This document shows, one piece after another, positions 45,093 through 54,441 of a stretch of 64,000 nucleotides of DNA (position 1 is its first letter; each line of letters starts with the position of its first letter). The stretch comes from an uncultured Paracoccaceae bacterium (GTDB lineage: Bacteria; Pseudomonadota; Alphaproteobacteria; Rhodobacterales; Rhodobacteraceae): positions 62,001-126,000 of the forward strand of contig CAJXSR010000001.1 of NCBI GenBank assembly GCA_913061275.1, given 5' to 3'. A program made the translations under genes and the position numbers. The notes below the pieces were generated by a model. That model was not told the DNA's origin. It worked only from the letters and a program-made list of their open reading frames with translations, and searched no databases.

Positions 45093-46487
45093 TTAATACC
45101 GTGTAGCGCCGCGATGGTTAGTGTTAAATTGCGACGATAGGCCTAAGCCGGGTTGCGCCCTTTGTTCACAATGCCCGCGCGGGCATATACGACAATTAAT
45201 TCCAATTTCAGTAGCGCGGGCACCTGCTAAGTGCAGCTCATCAGCATATCCAATTGCTTTTGCATGTTGAACATCACAACCAATAGCAATGGCAAGCCGA
45301 TTGTCTTGATTGTGCCGGGTAGCTATTGGGCGATCTACAGTTCGCGCAAAAACAAGATACCGGCTTGTATCAGGCATCTCAACAAGTTGTGGTATTATTC
45401 GGCCTGGCGTTCGAAAAGAATTGTGAACATCTAATCGAGGACATGCCCCGCCATATTCAGCGAGTTGAAAATCAGTTGCATTTAAGCGTTTTGATACATT
45501 TCCAGCTCGATCAATTCGGAAAAAGAACAAAGGCACCCCCGCTTCGCCTGGGCGGTGAAGTGTAGCAACCCGATGGCAAGCTTGTTCAAAGCTAACGCCA
45601 AAGCGTGTCGCCAAATGGTCAAAATCGTACTTAGATGAAATCGTTTCATCAAGGAATGATTTGTACGGCATGATAACTGCAGCTGAGAAATAATTTGCCA
45701 GCTCAACGCGACAGCGGTTTTGGCCGTGCTCGTCGGCAATATTAGACTGTTCAATTAACGCATCTAGCAACGCTTTGTGTTCAATCAGACAACCAACATG
45801 AAGAAGTTGGAATATACGGTTGGGGTGATCCAGAGCTTCAGAAAGTACTACTTTTTTGCTTTTTGCATCATATAATCGTAGTGAATTCTGTAGGTCATCG
45901 GCAGGTGCTAAAGAAATTTGCAATCCAAGTTTATCTTGCTGTCTTTTCTTGATCCATGAATAAATTTCATCACGTGGCGGATCCACACTACCAAAGTAAT
46001 TGGCAGCTTCGGTTTCTAGAGCTTCAAAGTAATTGTTTTGACTCCTAAAGTACGCGTGAACGGATGCTTCTGGAGATGCTGATGTAATTTCTGACGTAAT
46101 CTGATCATGTGTACCACTCAACAAATGTTCAGTCATAGATTGGTGGGCCCGGTGCAACTTAAGGAAGCTTTCGGCAAAGTTTGGACAATGAATTAAGGCT
46201 GCCCGTAATTGCCCAAGATCAGGACGAACCAATTCGAACAAAGGGTCATCAAGTGCGGCGCGTATGTCCGCAAGCTTCGACGCATTGCTTTCATCTGCTA
46301 TGTCACGCCAATCCACACCATATATTTCTAGCAATCGCAAAAGAACAGCAGCTGAAATACTACGTTCATTGTTTTCGAGAAGATTTACGTAAGAAGTGCT
46401 GATCCCTAGCCGCTTTGCCACTTCAGCTTGGGTTTCATCCCTTTCACGGCGCATTTTGCGAAGTCTCGGTCCAATAAATATTTTCAT
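45093..46487 (-). CDS. ScfR/PccR/RamB-type XRE regulator
   Basis: About 464 residues from ATG 46487 (MKIFIGPRLRKMRRERD). N-terminal HTH_3 (residues 8-62; ETQAEVAKRLGISTSYVNLLENNERSIS), a central IrrE/ImmA-like domain (about 150-310) without a visible HExxH zinc motif, and the C-terminal DUF2083 domain with the cysteine group CRICPRGHCEQRAQPG. The family (short-chain fatty acyl-CoA regulators) includes PccR, RamB and MccR, which control propionyl-CoA or glyoxylate metabolism. No such pathway gene is adjacent here. A start 20 codons upstream (46547) is possible, but would put the operator inside the gene. Confidence 0.87.
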   Translation of the reverse strand: MKIFIGPRLRKMRRERDETQAEVAKRLGISTSYVNLLENNERSISAAVLLRLLEIYGVDWRDIADESNASKLADIRAALDDPLFELVRPDLGQLRAALIHCPNFAESFLKLHRAHQSMTEHLLSGTHDQITSEITSASPEASVHAYFRSQNNYFEALETEAANYFGSVDPPRDEIYSWIKKRQQDKLGLQISLAPADDLQNSLRLYDAKSKKVVLSEALDHPNRIFQLLHVGCLIEHKALLDALIEQSNIADEHGQNRCRVELANYFSAAVIMPYKSFLDETISSKYDFDHLATRFGVSFEQACHRVATLHRPGEAGVPLFFFRIDRAGNVSKRLNATDFQLAEYGGACPRLDVHNSFRTPGRIIPQLVEMPDTSRYLVFARTVDRPIATRHNQDNRLAIAIGCDVQHAKAIGYADELHLAGARATEIGINCRICPRGHCEQRAQPGLGLSSQFNTNHRGATRY

Positions 46488-46505
46488 ATCAAGGTTTAAT
46501 TCACC

Positions 46506-46544
46506 AATAGTTACAATATTACAATTTGTGTAATTGTAACTATT
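46506..46544. promoter_or_regulatory. Long dyad operator between the ScfR-like gene and a small gene
   Basis: Perfect 12-bp arms AATAGTTACAAT / ATTGTAACTATT, continued inward as ATTACA / TGTAAT around ATTTG, so the whole 39 bases are nearly symmetric apart from a two-base insertion. It lies 19 bases upstream of the regulator ATG and contains a possible -10 (TACAAT). Likely autoregulatory. It differs from the TTTGCAAA-type sites reported for PccR and RamB. Confidence 0.65.
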
Positions 46545-46629
46545 CATATTTACAAGTCCACCCTCTTTAAGTTTATACTTTGTGGGTTTCGTGAATAATA
46601 TGAGAAGAAGAAGCGCTAGGGAAACTAAA

Positions 46630-46821
46630 ATGGCAAAATATAACACAACTTTCGAGCTAAGCCTAAACGATATAGAAGTAATCGAGACGGCTCTGCGAAC
46701 TGTGCAAACACAAAATGATGGAATTCCCGTTGACACAAAAGGCATCAGCAATGTTTTGGGAAATTTACACAATCAAAAAACCTTTTATCGCCCTAATAGT
46801 GAAGTATATATAAGTGGCTGA
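46630..46821 (+). CDS. Small conserved Rhodobacteraceae protein, 63 residues
   Basis: The product begins MAKYNTTFELSLNDIEVIE and ends NQKTFYRPNSEVYISG. Short proteins with the same start and a terminal LHNQKxFYRP..G are familiar to me from other Rhodobacteraceae, always of unknown function. AGGGA lies about 8 bases before the ATG. The open frame upstream (from 46582) has no support. Divergent from the ScfR-like regulator, with the dyad operator in the shared gap. Confidence 0.7.
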   Translation: MAKYNTTFELSLNDIEVIETALRTVQTQNDGIPVDTKGISNVLGNLHNQKTFYRPNSEVYISG

Positions 46822-47103
46822 TACAATATCTCTTGAATTATTGCAGCCTCTACCTGCTTAGGGCCGCGGCAATTAATGCTTAAGACAGGTTTGATTTTAC
46901 CATTGAAGTAGACTTCGCTATTACAGCGAGGCTTTAGGTTATGTCGATCAAACTGAGCTTTATTAAATATCCAAAGTTACTTTTTAAGATACCCATCCGT
47001 ATCATTTTTTACTTTCCATACCCAATTTCTAATAAATGTGACCTTTATTTTTGTCCTCCATAGATGATTTTTTGTACCACACAACCCAAACCACTTTAAC
47101 CCC
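46822..47103. other. Gene-free stretch before the rimP promoter
   Basis: About 280 AT-rich bases with no supported open frame on either strand. A short stem TCGCT/AGCGA occurs near 46915-46930. No tRNA or terminator recognised. The last 20 bases already belong to the block shared with the remnant at 44.66 kb. Confidence 0.4.
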
Positions 47104-47132
47104 TTGCAAATCCCAAGGACTCAGCCTATATC
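47104..47132 (+). promoter_or_regulatory. rimP-nusA-infB operon promoter
   Basis: TTGCAA (47104-47109), exactly 17 bases, TATATC (47127-47132). The same spacing and boxes are kept in the second copy at 44683-44711. Predicted transcription start near 47138. Confidence 0.65.
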
Positions 47133-47137
47133 CCCCT

Positions 47138-47222
47138 AACAGCGGAAAGACTGGCTTCCACCCCCAGGCTTCCATCGGAAATTCTCGACGGGCAGCTGCC
47201 CGTTTTTTTGTGCTTGGAGATT
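47138..47222 (+). ncRNA. Attenuator-like leader of rimP
   Basis: From the predicted start to the rimP ATG there are 85 bases. Blocks GCGGAAAG, CTGGCTTCCACCCCCAG (able to fold CTGG/CCAG) and TTCCATCG are shared with the second copy. The leader ends in a strong terminator and, only five bases after its T-run, the ribosome site of rimP. This layout suggests a regulated leader or a separate RNA of about 70 nucleotides. I do not recognise a known RNA family. Confidence 0.5.
47188..47209 (+). terminator. Terminator hairpin just before rimP
   Basis: Perfect 16-bp palindrome ACGGGCAGCTGCCCGT (stem 6, loop AGCT) followed by seven T residues, ending 13 bases before the rimP ATG and 5 before its GGAG. 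It is missing in the second copy. Confidence 0.85.
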
Positions 47223-47783
47223 ATGTTGTCAGACCTGATAGCAAGAACAGCGATTGATAAACGCATGGCAGAAATTGTGCGCCCCATAGTTGAAGACTTG
47301 GGCTGTGAGCTTGTGCGCATTCGTTTGATGTCGGGTAAGCGCACCACATTACAAATCATGGCCGAAAGGCCGACAGCCGGTATTGAGGTTGATGATTGCG
47401 CGCGCATTTCTACAGAATTGGGTGCGATCCTAGATGTAGAAGACCCGATTGAGGGTGATTATGCGCTGGAAGTTTCCAGCCCGGGCATTGACCGCCCACT
47501 GACACGGCTGAAAGATTTTGATGTATGGCAAGGTTATGAAGCCAAGATTGAAACCACAGAACTGATCGACGGGCGCAGACGCTTTAAGGGCGAATTGCGT
47601 GGTGTTGAAGAAAACGAAGTGCTGATTGAAATCCCAGAAGGGATTATTGGTCTGCAATTTGACTGGCTTGAAGATGCCAAGCTGATTTTAACAGATGAAC
47701 TGATCGCAGATACATTGAAGTCCCGCAAAGATGCTGGCTTTGATGAGGCCGCGTTCGACGAAATTCAAACCGAAGAGGACTGA
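47223..47783 (+). CDS. rimP: Ribosome maturation factor RimP
   Basis: A 186-residue RimP, needed for assembly of the 30S subunit. N-terminal domain [25 protein letters not shown], then [37 protein letters not shown] (family signature), and a C-terminal SH3-like domain. ATG 47223 has GGAG 5 bases before; a TTG five codons upstream lies in the terminator T-run and is rejected. First gene of rimP-nusA-ylxR-infB. Confidence 0.96.
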   Translation: MLSDLIARTAIDKRMAEIVRPIVEDLGCELVRIRLMSGKRTTLQIMAERPTAGIEVDDCARISTELGAILDVEDPIEGDYALEVSSPGIDRPLTRLKDFDVWQGYEAKIETTELIDGRRRFKGELRGVEENEVLIEIPEGIIGLQFDWLEDAKLILTDELIADTLKSRKDAGFDEAAFDEIQTEED

Positions 47784-47787
47784 ACCC

Positions 47788-49404
47788 ATGGCTATTACCA
47801 GTGCAAACCGTCTGGAACTGTTGCAAATCGCGGATGCTGTTGCGCGTGAAAAAATGATCGACCCTGATCTGGTTATTCAGGCGATGGAAGAAAGCATGGC
47901 GAAAGCGGCGAAGTCGCGTTACGGCGCCGAGCTAGATATTCGTGCCCACATCGACCGTAAAACAGGTGAACTGGAAATGACGCGCGTACGCGAAGTTGTG
48001 GAAGAAGTTGAAAACCTGTCTACAGAAATGACTGTAGAAGAAGCGAAAGCGCATATTGATAACCCTGAAGTGGGCTCTTTGATTATCGACAATCTGCCGC
48101 CAATGGATTTTGGTCGTATTGCTGCACAATCCGCCAAACAGGTTATCTTGCAAAAGGTGCGCGAAGCTGAACGTGAGCGTCAATACTCTGAATTTAAAGA
48201 CCGCGAGGGCGAGATCATCAATGGTCTGGTCAAACGTGTTGAATACGGCAATGTCATTGTTGACGTGGGCCGTGGCGAAGCCGTGTTGCGCCGTGACCAG
48301 TTGATCAACCGCGAATTGTTCCGCAATGGCGATCGGGTGCGTGCCTATATCAAAGAAGTACGTTCCGAAATGCGCGGGCCACAGATATTCTTGTCGCGTA
48401 CTGCACCTGAATTTATGGCTGAGCTGTTCAAAATGGAAGTACCTGAAATTTATGACGGCATTATTGAGATTAAGGCGGTTGCTCGTGATCCAGGTTCTCG
48501 TGCTAAAATCGGTGTGATTTCTTATGACAACTCTATTGATCCAGTTGGCGCTTGTGTTGGTATGCGTGGCTCACGCGTGCAGGCCGTTGTAAACGAGCTG
48601 GGCGGTGAGAAGATTGACATCATTCCTTGGAATGAAGATGCGCCGACTTTCTTGGTTAACGCTTTGCAGCCTGCAGAAGTTTCAAAGGTGGTTTTGGACG
48701 AAGAAGCCGAACGTATCGAAGTTGTTGTACCAGAAGAGCAGTTGTCACTGGCCATCGGCCGTCGTGGCCAAAACGTGCGTCTTGCTTCACAACTAACTGG
48801 TCTTGATATTGATATTATGACCGAAGCGGAAGAGTCTGCACGTCGTCAGGCGGAATTTGAAATCCGCTCTAAACTATTCATGGATACAATGAACGTTGAT
48901 GAAGTTGTCGCACAACTGTTGGTTTCCGAAGGTTTTGCCACATTGGAAGAAGTGGCTTATGTTGAAGTTGATGAACTACTTGTCATCGACGGCTTCGACC
49001 AAGGCACTGCGGACGAGCTGCAAGCGCGGGCACGTGAAAGCCTTGATGAAATTAACGCAAAAGCACTGAGTGAGGCCAAAGAAATGGGTCTTGAGCAAAG
49101 CTTGATCGATTTTGGTGGTCTGACCCCACAAATGTTGGTGGCCTTGGCCAAAGATGGCGTTAAAACCATCGACGATTTTGCCACTTGCGCCGATTGGGAA
49201 CTGGCTGGCGGTTACACTACAATAAATGGTGAGCGCGTCAAAGATGAAGGATTGCTGGAAAGCTTTGATATGGGGCTTGCCGAAGCGCAAGAACTGATTA
49301 TGACCGCACGCCTACAACTGGGCTGGGTTACTGAGGAACAGCTTGCCGAAGATGCAGCGGCGGAAGAAGAAGCCGCCAACACCGAAGAGGAACCTGAAGC
49401 CTGA
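47788..49404 (+). CDS. nusA: Transcription termination/antitermination factor NusA
   Basis: A 538-residue NusA starting at ATG 47788 ([22 protein letters not shown]), 4 bases after rimP. Domains: RNA-polymerase-binding N-terminus (1-125), S1 (about 130-200; [27 protein letters not shown]), KH1 and KH2 (about 230-345; [25 protein letters not shown] and [19 protein letters not shown]), two acidic repeats with helix-hairpin-helix features (about 360-510), and an acidic tail. Upstream in-frame codons overlap rimP and are not used. Confidence 0.97.
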   Translation: MAITSANRLELLQIADAVAREKMIDPDLVIQAMEESMAKAAKSRYGAELDIRAHIDRKTGELEMTRVREVVEEVENLSTEMTVEEAKAHIDNPEVGSLIIDNLPPMDFGRIAAQSAKQVILQKVREAERERQYSEFKDREGEIINGLVKRVEYGNVIVDVGRGEAVLRRDQLINRELFRNGDRVRAYIKEVRSEMRGPQIFLSRTAPEFMAELFKMEVPEIYDGIIEIKAVARDPGSRAKIGVISYDNSIDPVGACVGMRGSRVQAVVNELGGEKIDIIPWNEDAPTFLVNALQPAEVSKVVLDEEAERIEVVVPEEQLSLAIGRRGQNVRLASQLTGLDIDIMTEAEESARRQAEFEIRSKLFMDTMNVDEVVAQLLVSEGFATLEEVAYVEVDELLVIDGFDQGTADELQARARESLDEINAKALSEAKEMGLEQSLIDFGGLTPQMLVALAKDGVKTIDDFATCADWELAGGYTTINGERVKDEGLLESFDMGLAEAQELIMTARLQLGWVTEEQLAEDAAAEEEAANTEEEPEA

Positions 49405-49422
49405 TGCGTCAGGTTTCGGTGC

Positions 49423-50073
49423 TTGCCCGTGGGACGTGGTGGTCGAACAAATCGGACTGAAGTGGTTGAACGTCGCTGTATAGTGACCAAAGACACTTTG
49501 CCAACATCAGACCTAATACGGTTCGTATTAGGCCCTGATGATATGGTGACGCCTGATATTTCTGGGCGTCTGCCGGGGCGCGGCATGTGGGTAAGTGCCA
49601 ATAGCAAAGATATTGCAAAGGCGATAGATCAGAATCTATTTTCAAAAGCCGCTAAACAAAAGGTCAACACCCCTGATAACTTAGTAGATTTAACGCAACG
49701 CCTGATTGTAAAGCATGCAATAAATTTATTGTCTATGGCCCGTAAAAGCGGGCACGCTATTTGCGGCTTTGAAAAAACAAAATCAGCGATGATGTCAGAG
49801 CGGTGGTATATCCTAATTCAAGCCGAAGACGGATCGACACCACAAAAACAAAAAATACGGCCCTCTGCGGTTGCAAATTCTTATATTTCATGGCTAACAG
49901 CCCAAGAATTAGGTTTGGCATTCGGACGGGAAAATGTGATACACGCGGCAGTGTCCAAAGGTGGACTCTCGGCTCGCATCCTATTAGAAGCCAATCGACT
50001 GGCTGGGTTTCGTGAAAAACACGTTGCCAACCCGTCTAAAATTGCTGGTCCGAAACCAGCTGCGAAAGGTTAA
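49423..50073 (+). CDS. YlxR (DUF448) / L7Ae-fusion RNA-binding protein
   Basis: A 216-residue protein: YlxR domain at about 8-85 (ERRCIVTKDTLPTSDLIRFVLGPDD ... RLPGRGMWVS) followed by an L7Ae-like RNA-binding region (about 90-190; LLSMARKSGHAICGFEKTKSAM). It is the usual gene between nusA and infB in alphaproteobacteria. The start is TTG 49423 or, two codons on, GTG 49429 (MGRGGR), which matches the usual N-terminus better; neither has a strong ribosome site. Probably an RNA- or nucleoid-binding accessory of translation. Confidence 0.9.
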   Translation: MPVGRGGRTNRTEVVERRCIVTKDTLPTSDLIRFVLGPDDMVTPDISGRLPGRGMWVSANSKDIAKAIDQNLFSKAAKQKVNTPDNLVDLTQRLIVKHAINLLSMARKSGHAICGFEKTKSAMMSERWYILIQAEDGSTPQKQKIRPSAVANSYISWLTAQELGLAFGRENVIHAAVSKGGLSARILLEANRLAGFREKHVANPSKIAGPKPAAKG

Positions 50074-50079
50074 GTACGA

Positions 50080-52554
50080 ATGAGCGACGAAAACAATAAT
50101 GACGGCAAGCCAAAACCACTTGGACTTAAAGGCAGTTCAGGGGTAGTGCGCCAAAGTTTTTCTCATGGGCGCTCGAAATCCGTCGTGGTTGAAAAGAAAC
50201 GCAAACGTGTATTTGTGCCCGGAAAACCAAGTGCTACAGGTAATCCACGCACTGGTGTAAAGCCTGCGGCAGGTGGTGTAACGAATTCAGAAATGGATCG
50301 CCGCCGTAAAGCGCTAATTGCAGCGGCTAATCAAGAAGCTCAACGCAAATCCCGCGAAGAAGAAGAAACACGCAAGCGCGAAGTTGAACGTGAAGAACGC
50401 CGCCGCGAACGCGATGCCAAAGAGCGCGAAGAAAAAGAGCGCGAAGAGCGCAAACTTGCCCGCGAGGAAGCGGCCCGCGCGCCTGCGCCTACACCAACTG
50501 CTGCTAAACCAGTTGATCCTAATTCTAATCCAGCGGCATCAGCACCAGAGCCTGATCCAGATGTAACGCGGCCTGCTGCTAAAGCACCTGCAGCAAAGCG
50601 CGTTGAAAAGCCACGGCGTGAAAAACAAACCAAAGGGGGCGTGGGTGATCGACGCAGCTCTGGTAAGCTAACAATAAACCAAGCGTTACGTGGTGGTGAT
50701 GGACATCAAAAATCCATGGCCGCAATGAAGCGGAAACAAGACCGCCAGCGCCGTCAAATGAAGGGCGACAATAATGCTGAACGTGAAAAAATTATCCGCG
50801 ATGTGCAACTTCCAGAAGCAATTACAGTAGCCGAATTGGCTAACCGTATGGCGGAAAAAGTCGCAACTGTTGTAAAATCCCTGATGAACAATGGCATCAT
50901 GGCCACTCAAAACCAAGTGATTGATGCGGATACGGCTGAATTGCTTATAGAAGAGTTTGGCCACAAAGTTGTACGCGTTTCTGATGCCGATGTTGAAGAT
51001 GCAATTCAGCAAGTTGAAGATGCAGAAAAAGACCTTAAGCCACGCGCGCCTGTTATCACAATCATGGGTCACGTTGATCACGGTAAAACATCAGTTCTTG
51101 ATGCTTTACGTAAAACTAATGTTGTATCGGGTGAGGCCGGTGGCATCACACAACATATTGGTGCGTATCAAATCACCTTGGATGACAGCACAATACTAAC
51201 CTTCCTAGATACACCTGGTCACGCCGCATTTACGTCTATGCGCGCACGTGGTGCGCAAGTTACTGACATTGTTGTTTTGGTGGTCGCTGCGAACGATGGC
51301 GTTATGCCACAAACTATTGAAGCGATTGCGCATGCAAAAGCAGCAGATGTTCCATTGATTATTGCAATCAATAAAATGGACGTTGAGGGTGCTGATCCTA
51401 TGCGTGTACGCACTGAGTTATTACAGCATGAAGTTCTTGTTGAGGCTATGTCAGGCGAAGTGCAAGATGTAGAAATCTCTGCGTTAACTGGTATGGGCCT
51501 TGATAAGTTGTTGGAAGCAATTTCACTGCAATCTGAATTGCTGGAATTAAAAGCCAATCCTGATCGCTCTGCTCAAGGTGCTGTAATTGAAGCCAAGCTT
51601 GATACAGGCCGCGGCCCGGTTGCAACTGTTTTAATCGAATCTGGTACATTGCGTCACAAAGATATATTTGTTGTCGGTGAACAATGGGGCAAGGTACGCG
51701 CATTAATCAACGATAAGGGCGAGCATGTAAAAGAAGCAGGGCCTTCGGTACCTGTTGAGGTGCTTGGCCTAAACGGCACACCTGAAGCGGGTGATGTATT
51801 AAATGTTGTTACTTCAGAGGCTGAAGCACGTGAAATTGCTGATTACCGTATTCAACTAGGCAAGGATAAAAAGGCTGCCGTTGGTGCGGGTACTACATTA
51901 GATCAATTATTGGCTAAAGCCAAAGCAGACCAAGAAGTTTCAGAATTACCAATTCTTGTCAAAGCAGACGTTCAAGGCTCTACAGAAGCTATCGTTCAGG
52001 CAATGGAAAAAGTTGGCAATGATGAAGTTCGGGTTCGTGTTTTACACTCTGGCGTTGGTGCAATTACAGAATCAGATGTAACACTGGCAGAAGCATCAGG
52101 CGCGCCTATTATTGGTTTTAATGTTAGGGCAAACGCACCTGCACGGAACAGTGCAAACCAGAAAGGTGTAGAAATTCGTTACTATTCAATCATCTACAAC
52201 CTTATGGATGATGTTAAGGCTGCTGCATCTGGTCTGCTATCAGCAGAAATTAAAGAAACCTTTATTGGTTATGCAACCATCAAAGAAGTCTTTAAAATTA
52301 CAGGTTCTGGTAAGATCGCTGGCTGTGAAGTTACCGAAGGCGCTGCAAGGCGCGACGCAGGTGTACGCCTATTGCGCGACAATGTTGTTATTCATGAAGG
52401 TAAATTGAAAACCTTGAAACGCTTCAAGGATGAAGTCAAAGAAGTGCATGCAGGACAAGAATGTGGTATGGCATTTGAGAACTATGAAGATATTCGCGAA
52501 GGCGATGTCATCGAGATTTTCACAACAGAAGAGATCGAACGTAATTTAGAGTAA
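50080..52554 (+). CDS. infB: Translation initiation factor IF-2
   Basis: An 824-residue IF-2. Basic/acidic low-complexity N-terminus (about 60-215; long Arg-Glu helix [19 protein letters not shown], then Pro/Ala-rich), IF2-N domain (about 240-295), G domain with G1 GHVDHGKTS (330-338), G3 DTPGHAAF (near 378) and NKMD (near 431), then domains II-IV. It delivers initiator tRNA to the 30S subunit. Follows the ylxR gene by 6 bases and is closed by a strong terminator. Confidence 0.97.
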   Translation: MSDENNNDGKPKPLGLKGSSGVVRQSFSHGRSKSVVVEKKRKRVFVPGKPSATGNPRTGVKPAAGGVTNSEMDRRRKALIAAANQEAQRKSREEEETRKREVEREERRRERDAKEREEKEREERKLAREEAARAPAPTPTAAKPVDPNSNPAASAPEPDPDVTRPAAKAPAAKRVEKPRREKQTKGGVGDRRSSGKLTINQALRGGDGHQKSMAAMKRKQDRQRRQMKGDNNAEREKIIRDVQLPEAITVAELANRMAEKVATVVKSLMNNGIMATQNQVIDADTAELLIEEFGHKVVRVSDADVEDAIQQVEDAEKDLKPRAPVITIMGHVDHGKTSVLDALRKTNVVSGEAGGITQHIGAYQITLDDSTILTFLDTPGHAAFTSMRARGAQVTDIVVLVVAANDGVMPQTIEAIAHAKAADVPLIIAINKMDVEGADPMRVRTELLQHEVLVEAMSGEVQDVEISALTGMGLDKLLEAISLQSELLELKANPDRSAQGAVIEAKLDTGRGPVATVLIESGTLRHKDIFVVGEQWGKVRALINDKGEHVKEAGPSVPVEVLGLNGTPEAGDVLNVVTSEAEAREIADYRIQLGKDKKAAVGAGTTLDQLLAKAKADQEVSELPILVKADVQGSTEAIVQAMEKVGNDEVRVRVLHSGVGAITESDVTLAEASGAPIIGFNVRANAPARNSANQKGVEIRYYSIIYNLMDDVKAAASGLLSAEIKETFIGYATIKEVFKITGSGKIAGCEVTEGAARRDAGVRLLRDNVVIHEGKLKTLKRFKDEVKEVHAGQECGMAFENYEDIREGDVIEIFTTEEIERNLE

Positions 52555-52590
52555 TTCTGACTTACTGATCTTTTACATTAAGTATTTTTA

Positions 52591-52623
52591 AGCGCCGCAC
52601 CTATATTGCGGCGCTTTTATTTT
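52591..52623 (+). terminator. Intrinsic terminator after infB
   Basis: Perfect 9-bp stem AGCGCCGCA / TGCGGCGCT with loop CCTATAT, followed by TTTATTTTAT. It starts 36 bases after the infB stop and abuts the end of the convergent membrane-protein gene. Confidence 0.9.
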
Positions 52624-53260
52624 ATGCTTTTGGGATTTTTCGCCACGCTAAAATATGTAGAATTATAAAACACGGCACAAAGAACGTTGGAAAAAGAACC
52701 AATGGGTAAACTGTCATTATATGTGCAGATACTTCGCCTGAGTATATTTTCAAATACCCTGCGGCTGATGCAAGGCCAGTAATTACTGCAACAGCAAAGT
52801 CCAGTAACCCCATATATACCACTCTACGCGCGCTATTTTTCCAGTCGGCAGAGCGTTGACTAACTTTCACAGTTGCAAATGCTGCACTAATGCCAACTAG
52901 AACATCACCAACACCTGCAAAGAATGCAAAAATGAACGGTAATTGGCCCATTGCCCAAAGCATAATAAAAGTGAAACCCATAACGCGCCAAGTTTGAAAC
53001 GAAGTGAGCGTTGTAATATCCATCCTATCGGCCCAATTAACGACCGTTGAAGATACCGACAGTAAAAATACAAACACTACTAAAGGTATCATAAAGAAAA
53101 TCGGCATTTCAATCGGCAGAACACCATCTGGTGAATCAAAGTATCCGTTAATGGCCAGCCCTAATACTAAGGAAAACCATAGTAATACTATTCCTATTAA
53201 AAATGGTGACTTTAACGGATTCGAGTGTGGTTGCTGTATATTTGTTGTTTGAGAGGTCAT
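52622..53260 (-). CDS. Six-helix membrane protein of unknown function
   Basis: A 212-residue integral membrane protein with about six hydrophobic helices and the motif WRVMGFTFIMLWAMGQLPFIFAFFAGVGDVLVGISA in the middle; the GxGDxxVG element recurs in a widespread family of small membrane proteins whose role I do not know. I start it at ATG 53260, because AAGGA lies 8 bases upstream; an upstream ATG (53287) would fall in the promoter dyad. Not linked to its neighbours by overlap; looks like an accessory gene between infB and rnd. Confidence 0.7.
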   Translation of the reverse strand: MTSQTTNIQQPHSNPLKSPFLIGIVLLWFSLVLGLAINGYFDSPDGVLPIEMPIFFMIPLVVFVFLLSVSSTVVNWADRMDITTLTSFQTWRVMGFTFIMLWAMGQLPFIFAFFAGVGDVLVGISAAFATVKVSQRSADWKNSARRVVYMGLLDFAVAVITGLASAAGYLKIYSGEVSAHIMTVYPLVLFPTFFVPCFIILHILAWRKIPKA

Positions 53261-53275
53261 GTTAATATTCCTTAT

Positions 53276-53287
53276 GTGTATATACAC
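53276..53287. promoter_or_regulatory. 12-bp palindrome upstream of the membrane-protein gene
   Basis: GTGTATATACAC, a perfect 6+6 dyad 15 bases before the ATG of the minus-strand membrane protein, next to an AT-rich stretch (TATATAAATAATTTA). Could be an operator or part of the core promoter. Confidence 0.35.
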
Positions 53288-53367
53288 GTATATAAATAAT
53301 TTACTCCCCTTGTAAAGCCTTTCATCTTTTCTTTCTTGTTAGATTGCCGTTTCAGTAACTATAAATG

Positions 53368-53607
53368 TTACACAATTTCTAAAACACGGTGATCTTTGAA
53401 ACTTTTCCAAGCATTTTCTGCCAAACAATAAATTGGTATGCGGCCTTCTTTTGTTAGGCTTGCATCCATTTCAAGATTACTACTGGGTTTGAATAATCCG
53501 TTGATTACCCTTTGCGTGCCATCACTTTTTAATAACGTTACTGTTGCAGAGCTAGTTCCTTTTGAACTGACCATATCGTGAACTTTTGATACTTGTAAGG
53601 TCTTCAC
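53368..53607 (-). CDS. Small Sm-like SH3 beta-barrel (WYL_2-like) protein
   Basis: A 79-residue protein. The arrangement SATVTLLKSDGTQRVINGLFK followed by IPIYCLAENAWKSFKDHRVLEI resembles the short WYL_2 / Sm-like SH3 barrel proteins (pattern V.FTK.DG..R ... W..FR.DRV..), which are frequent in phages. Assigned by eye only. GTG start with AGAGGA 8 bases upstream. It lies alone between the membrane protein and rnd; the neighbours give no functional hint. Confidence 0.55.
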   Translation of the reverse strand: MKTLQVSKVHDMVSSKGTSSATVTLLKSDGTQRVINGLFKPSSNLEMDASLTKEGRIPIYCLAENAWKSFKDHRVLEIV

Positions 53608-53765
53608 TTTGGTATCCTCTCATATATATTCAATTACTAAGCTTATCGAAACACACATATATATCCAGTAATTTGTAAAACTATTTTTACCGCGATCAGC
53701 AACAACAACAAATTAATCCAACAGTTTCCCTTTTCACCAGTTTAAACAAAGCGTAAATAGACCTT

Positions 53766-54377
53766 ATGACAAACTATCTTTATCAAGGCGATCTGCCTGA
53801 CGACCTAGACCTTGGCCCAATCGTAGCCATCGACAGTGAAACTATGGGGCTGCTGCCACACCGTGACCGGTTATGTGTTATACAACTGTCATCAGGTGAT
53901 GGTAATGCCCACCTTATTCAAATTGCGCAAAATCAAACAGAGGCACCTAATCTGTGCAAAATGTTGGCCAATCCTAATCAATTAAAACTATTTCACTTTG
54001 GGCGCTTTGATATAGCCGTTATGGAAAACAGGTTTAAGGTGCGCACGGCCCCAGTTTACTGCACAAAAATTGCCTCTAAACTGGTGCGAACATATACAGA
54101 TCGTCACGGATTAAAAAACCTACTGCAAGAATTGCTAAAGGTAGATATATCAAAGCAACAACAAAGCTCTGACTGGGGGGCAGATGTTTTGACAAAAGAG
54201 CAAATAGCATATGCTGCATCTGATGTTTTATACCTACACAAAATCAAAGAAGAGCTTGATATTCGACTGGCCCGCGAAGGCAGAACCGAACTTGCAAATG
54301 CTTGTTTTGAGTTTTTACCGCATCGGGCAGCGCTTGATCTTGCAGGTTGGCCAGAAATGGATATTTTTTCACATTAA
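53766..54377 (+). CDS. rnd: Ribonuclease D, single-domain type
   Basis: A 203-residue DEDD-family 3'-5' exonuclease. Metal ligands: D23 and E25 in AIDSETMGL, D in FHFGRFDIAVME, and the YxxxD of IAYAASDVLYLHKI. The HRDC domains of the E. coli enzyme are absent, as usual for the short alphaproteobacterial form. Role in tRNA and small RNA 3' trimming. The motif SETMG replaces the more common TEAMG without loss of acidic ligands. Upstream of lptC, same strand. Confidence 0.92.
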   Translation: MTNYLYQGDLPDDLDLGPIVAIDSETMGLLPHRDRLCVIQLSSGDGNAHLIQIAQNQTEAPNLCKMLANPNQLKLFHFGRFDIAVMENRFKVRTAPVYCTKIASKLVRTYTDRHGLKNLLQELLKVDISKQQQSSDWGADVLTKEQIAYAASDVLYLHKIKEELDIRLAREGRTELANACFEFLPHRAALDLAGWPEMDIFSH

Positions 54378-54441
54378 TCGTTAAGCCATTAACGCGCCAC
54401 ACCTATTGACCCAGCACCCCTATAAGGCGCATGTAATACAT

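Noticed and set aside
44833-45096. Open frame of 87 codons over the remnant
   Set aside because: It joins out-of-frame rimP sequence to the small-gene fragment and then runs into unrelated DNA; no ribosome site. Treated as pseudogene pieces.
47051-47257. Open frame of 68 codons across the rimP promoter and leader
   Set aside because: It would be translated through the promoter, terminator and rimP start; the conserved features there are nucleotide signals, not codons.
54374-54394. Cluster of TTAA boxes upstream of lptC that resembles a CtrA site, with the dyad CGTTAA-GCCA-TTAACG
   Set aside because: The TTAA boxes are spaced 3 and 4 bases apart, not the 7 bases of the CtrA consensus, and the flanks do not match. 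It could be a chance AT-rich dyad.
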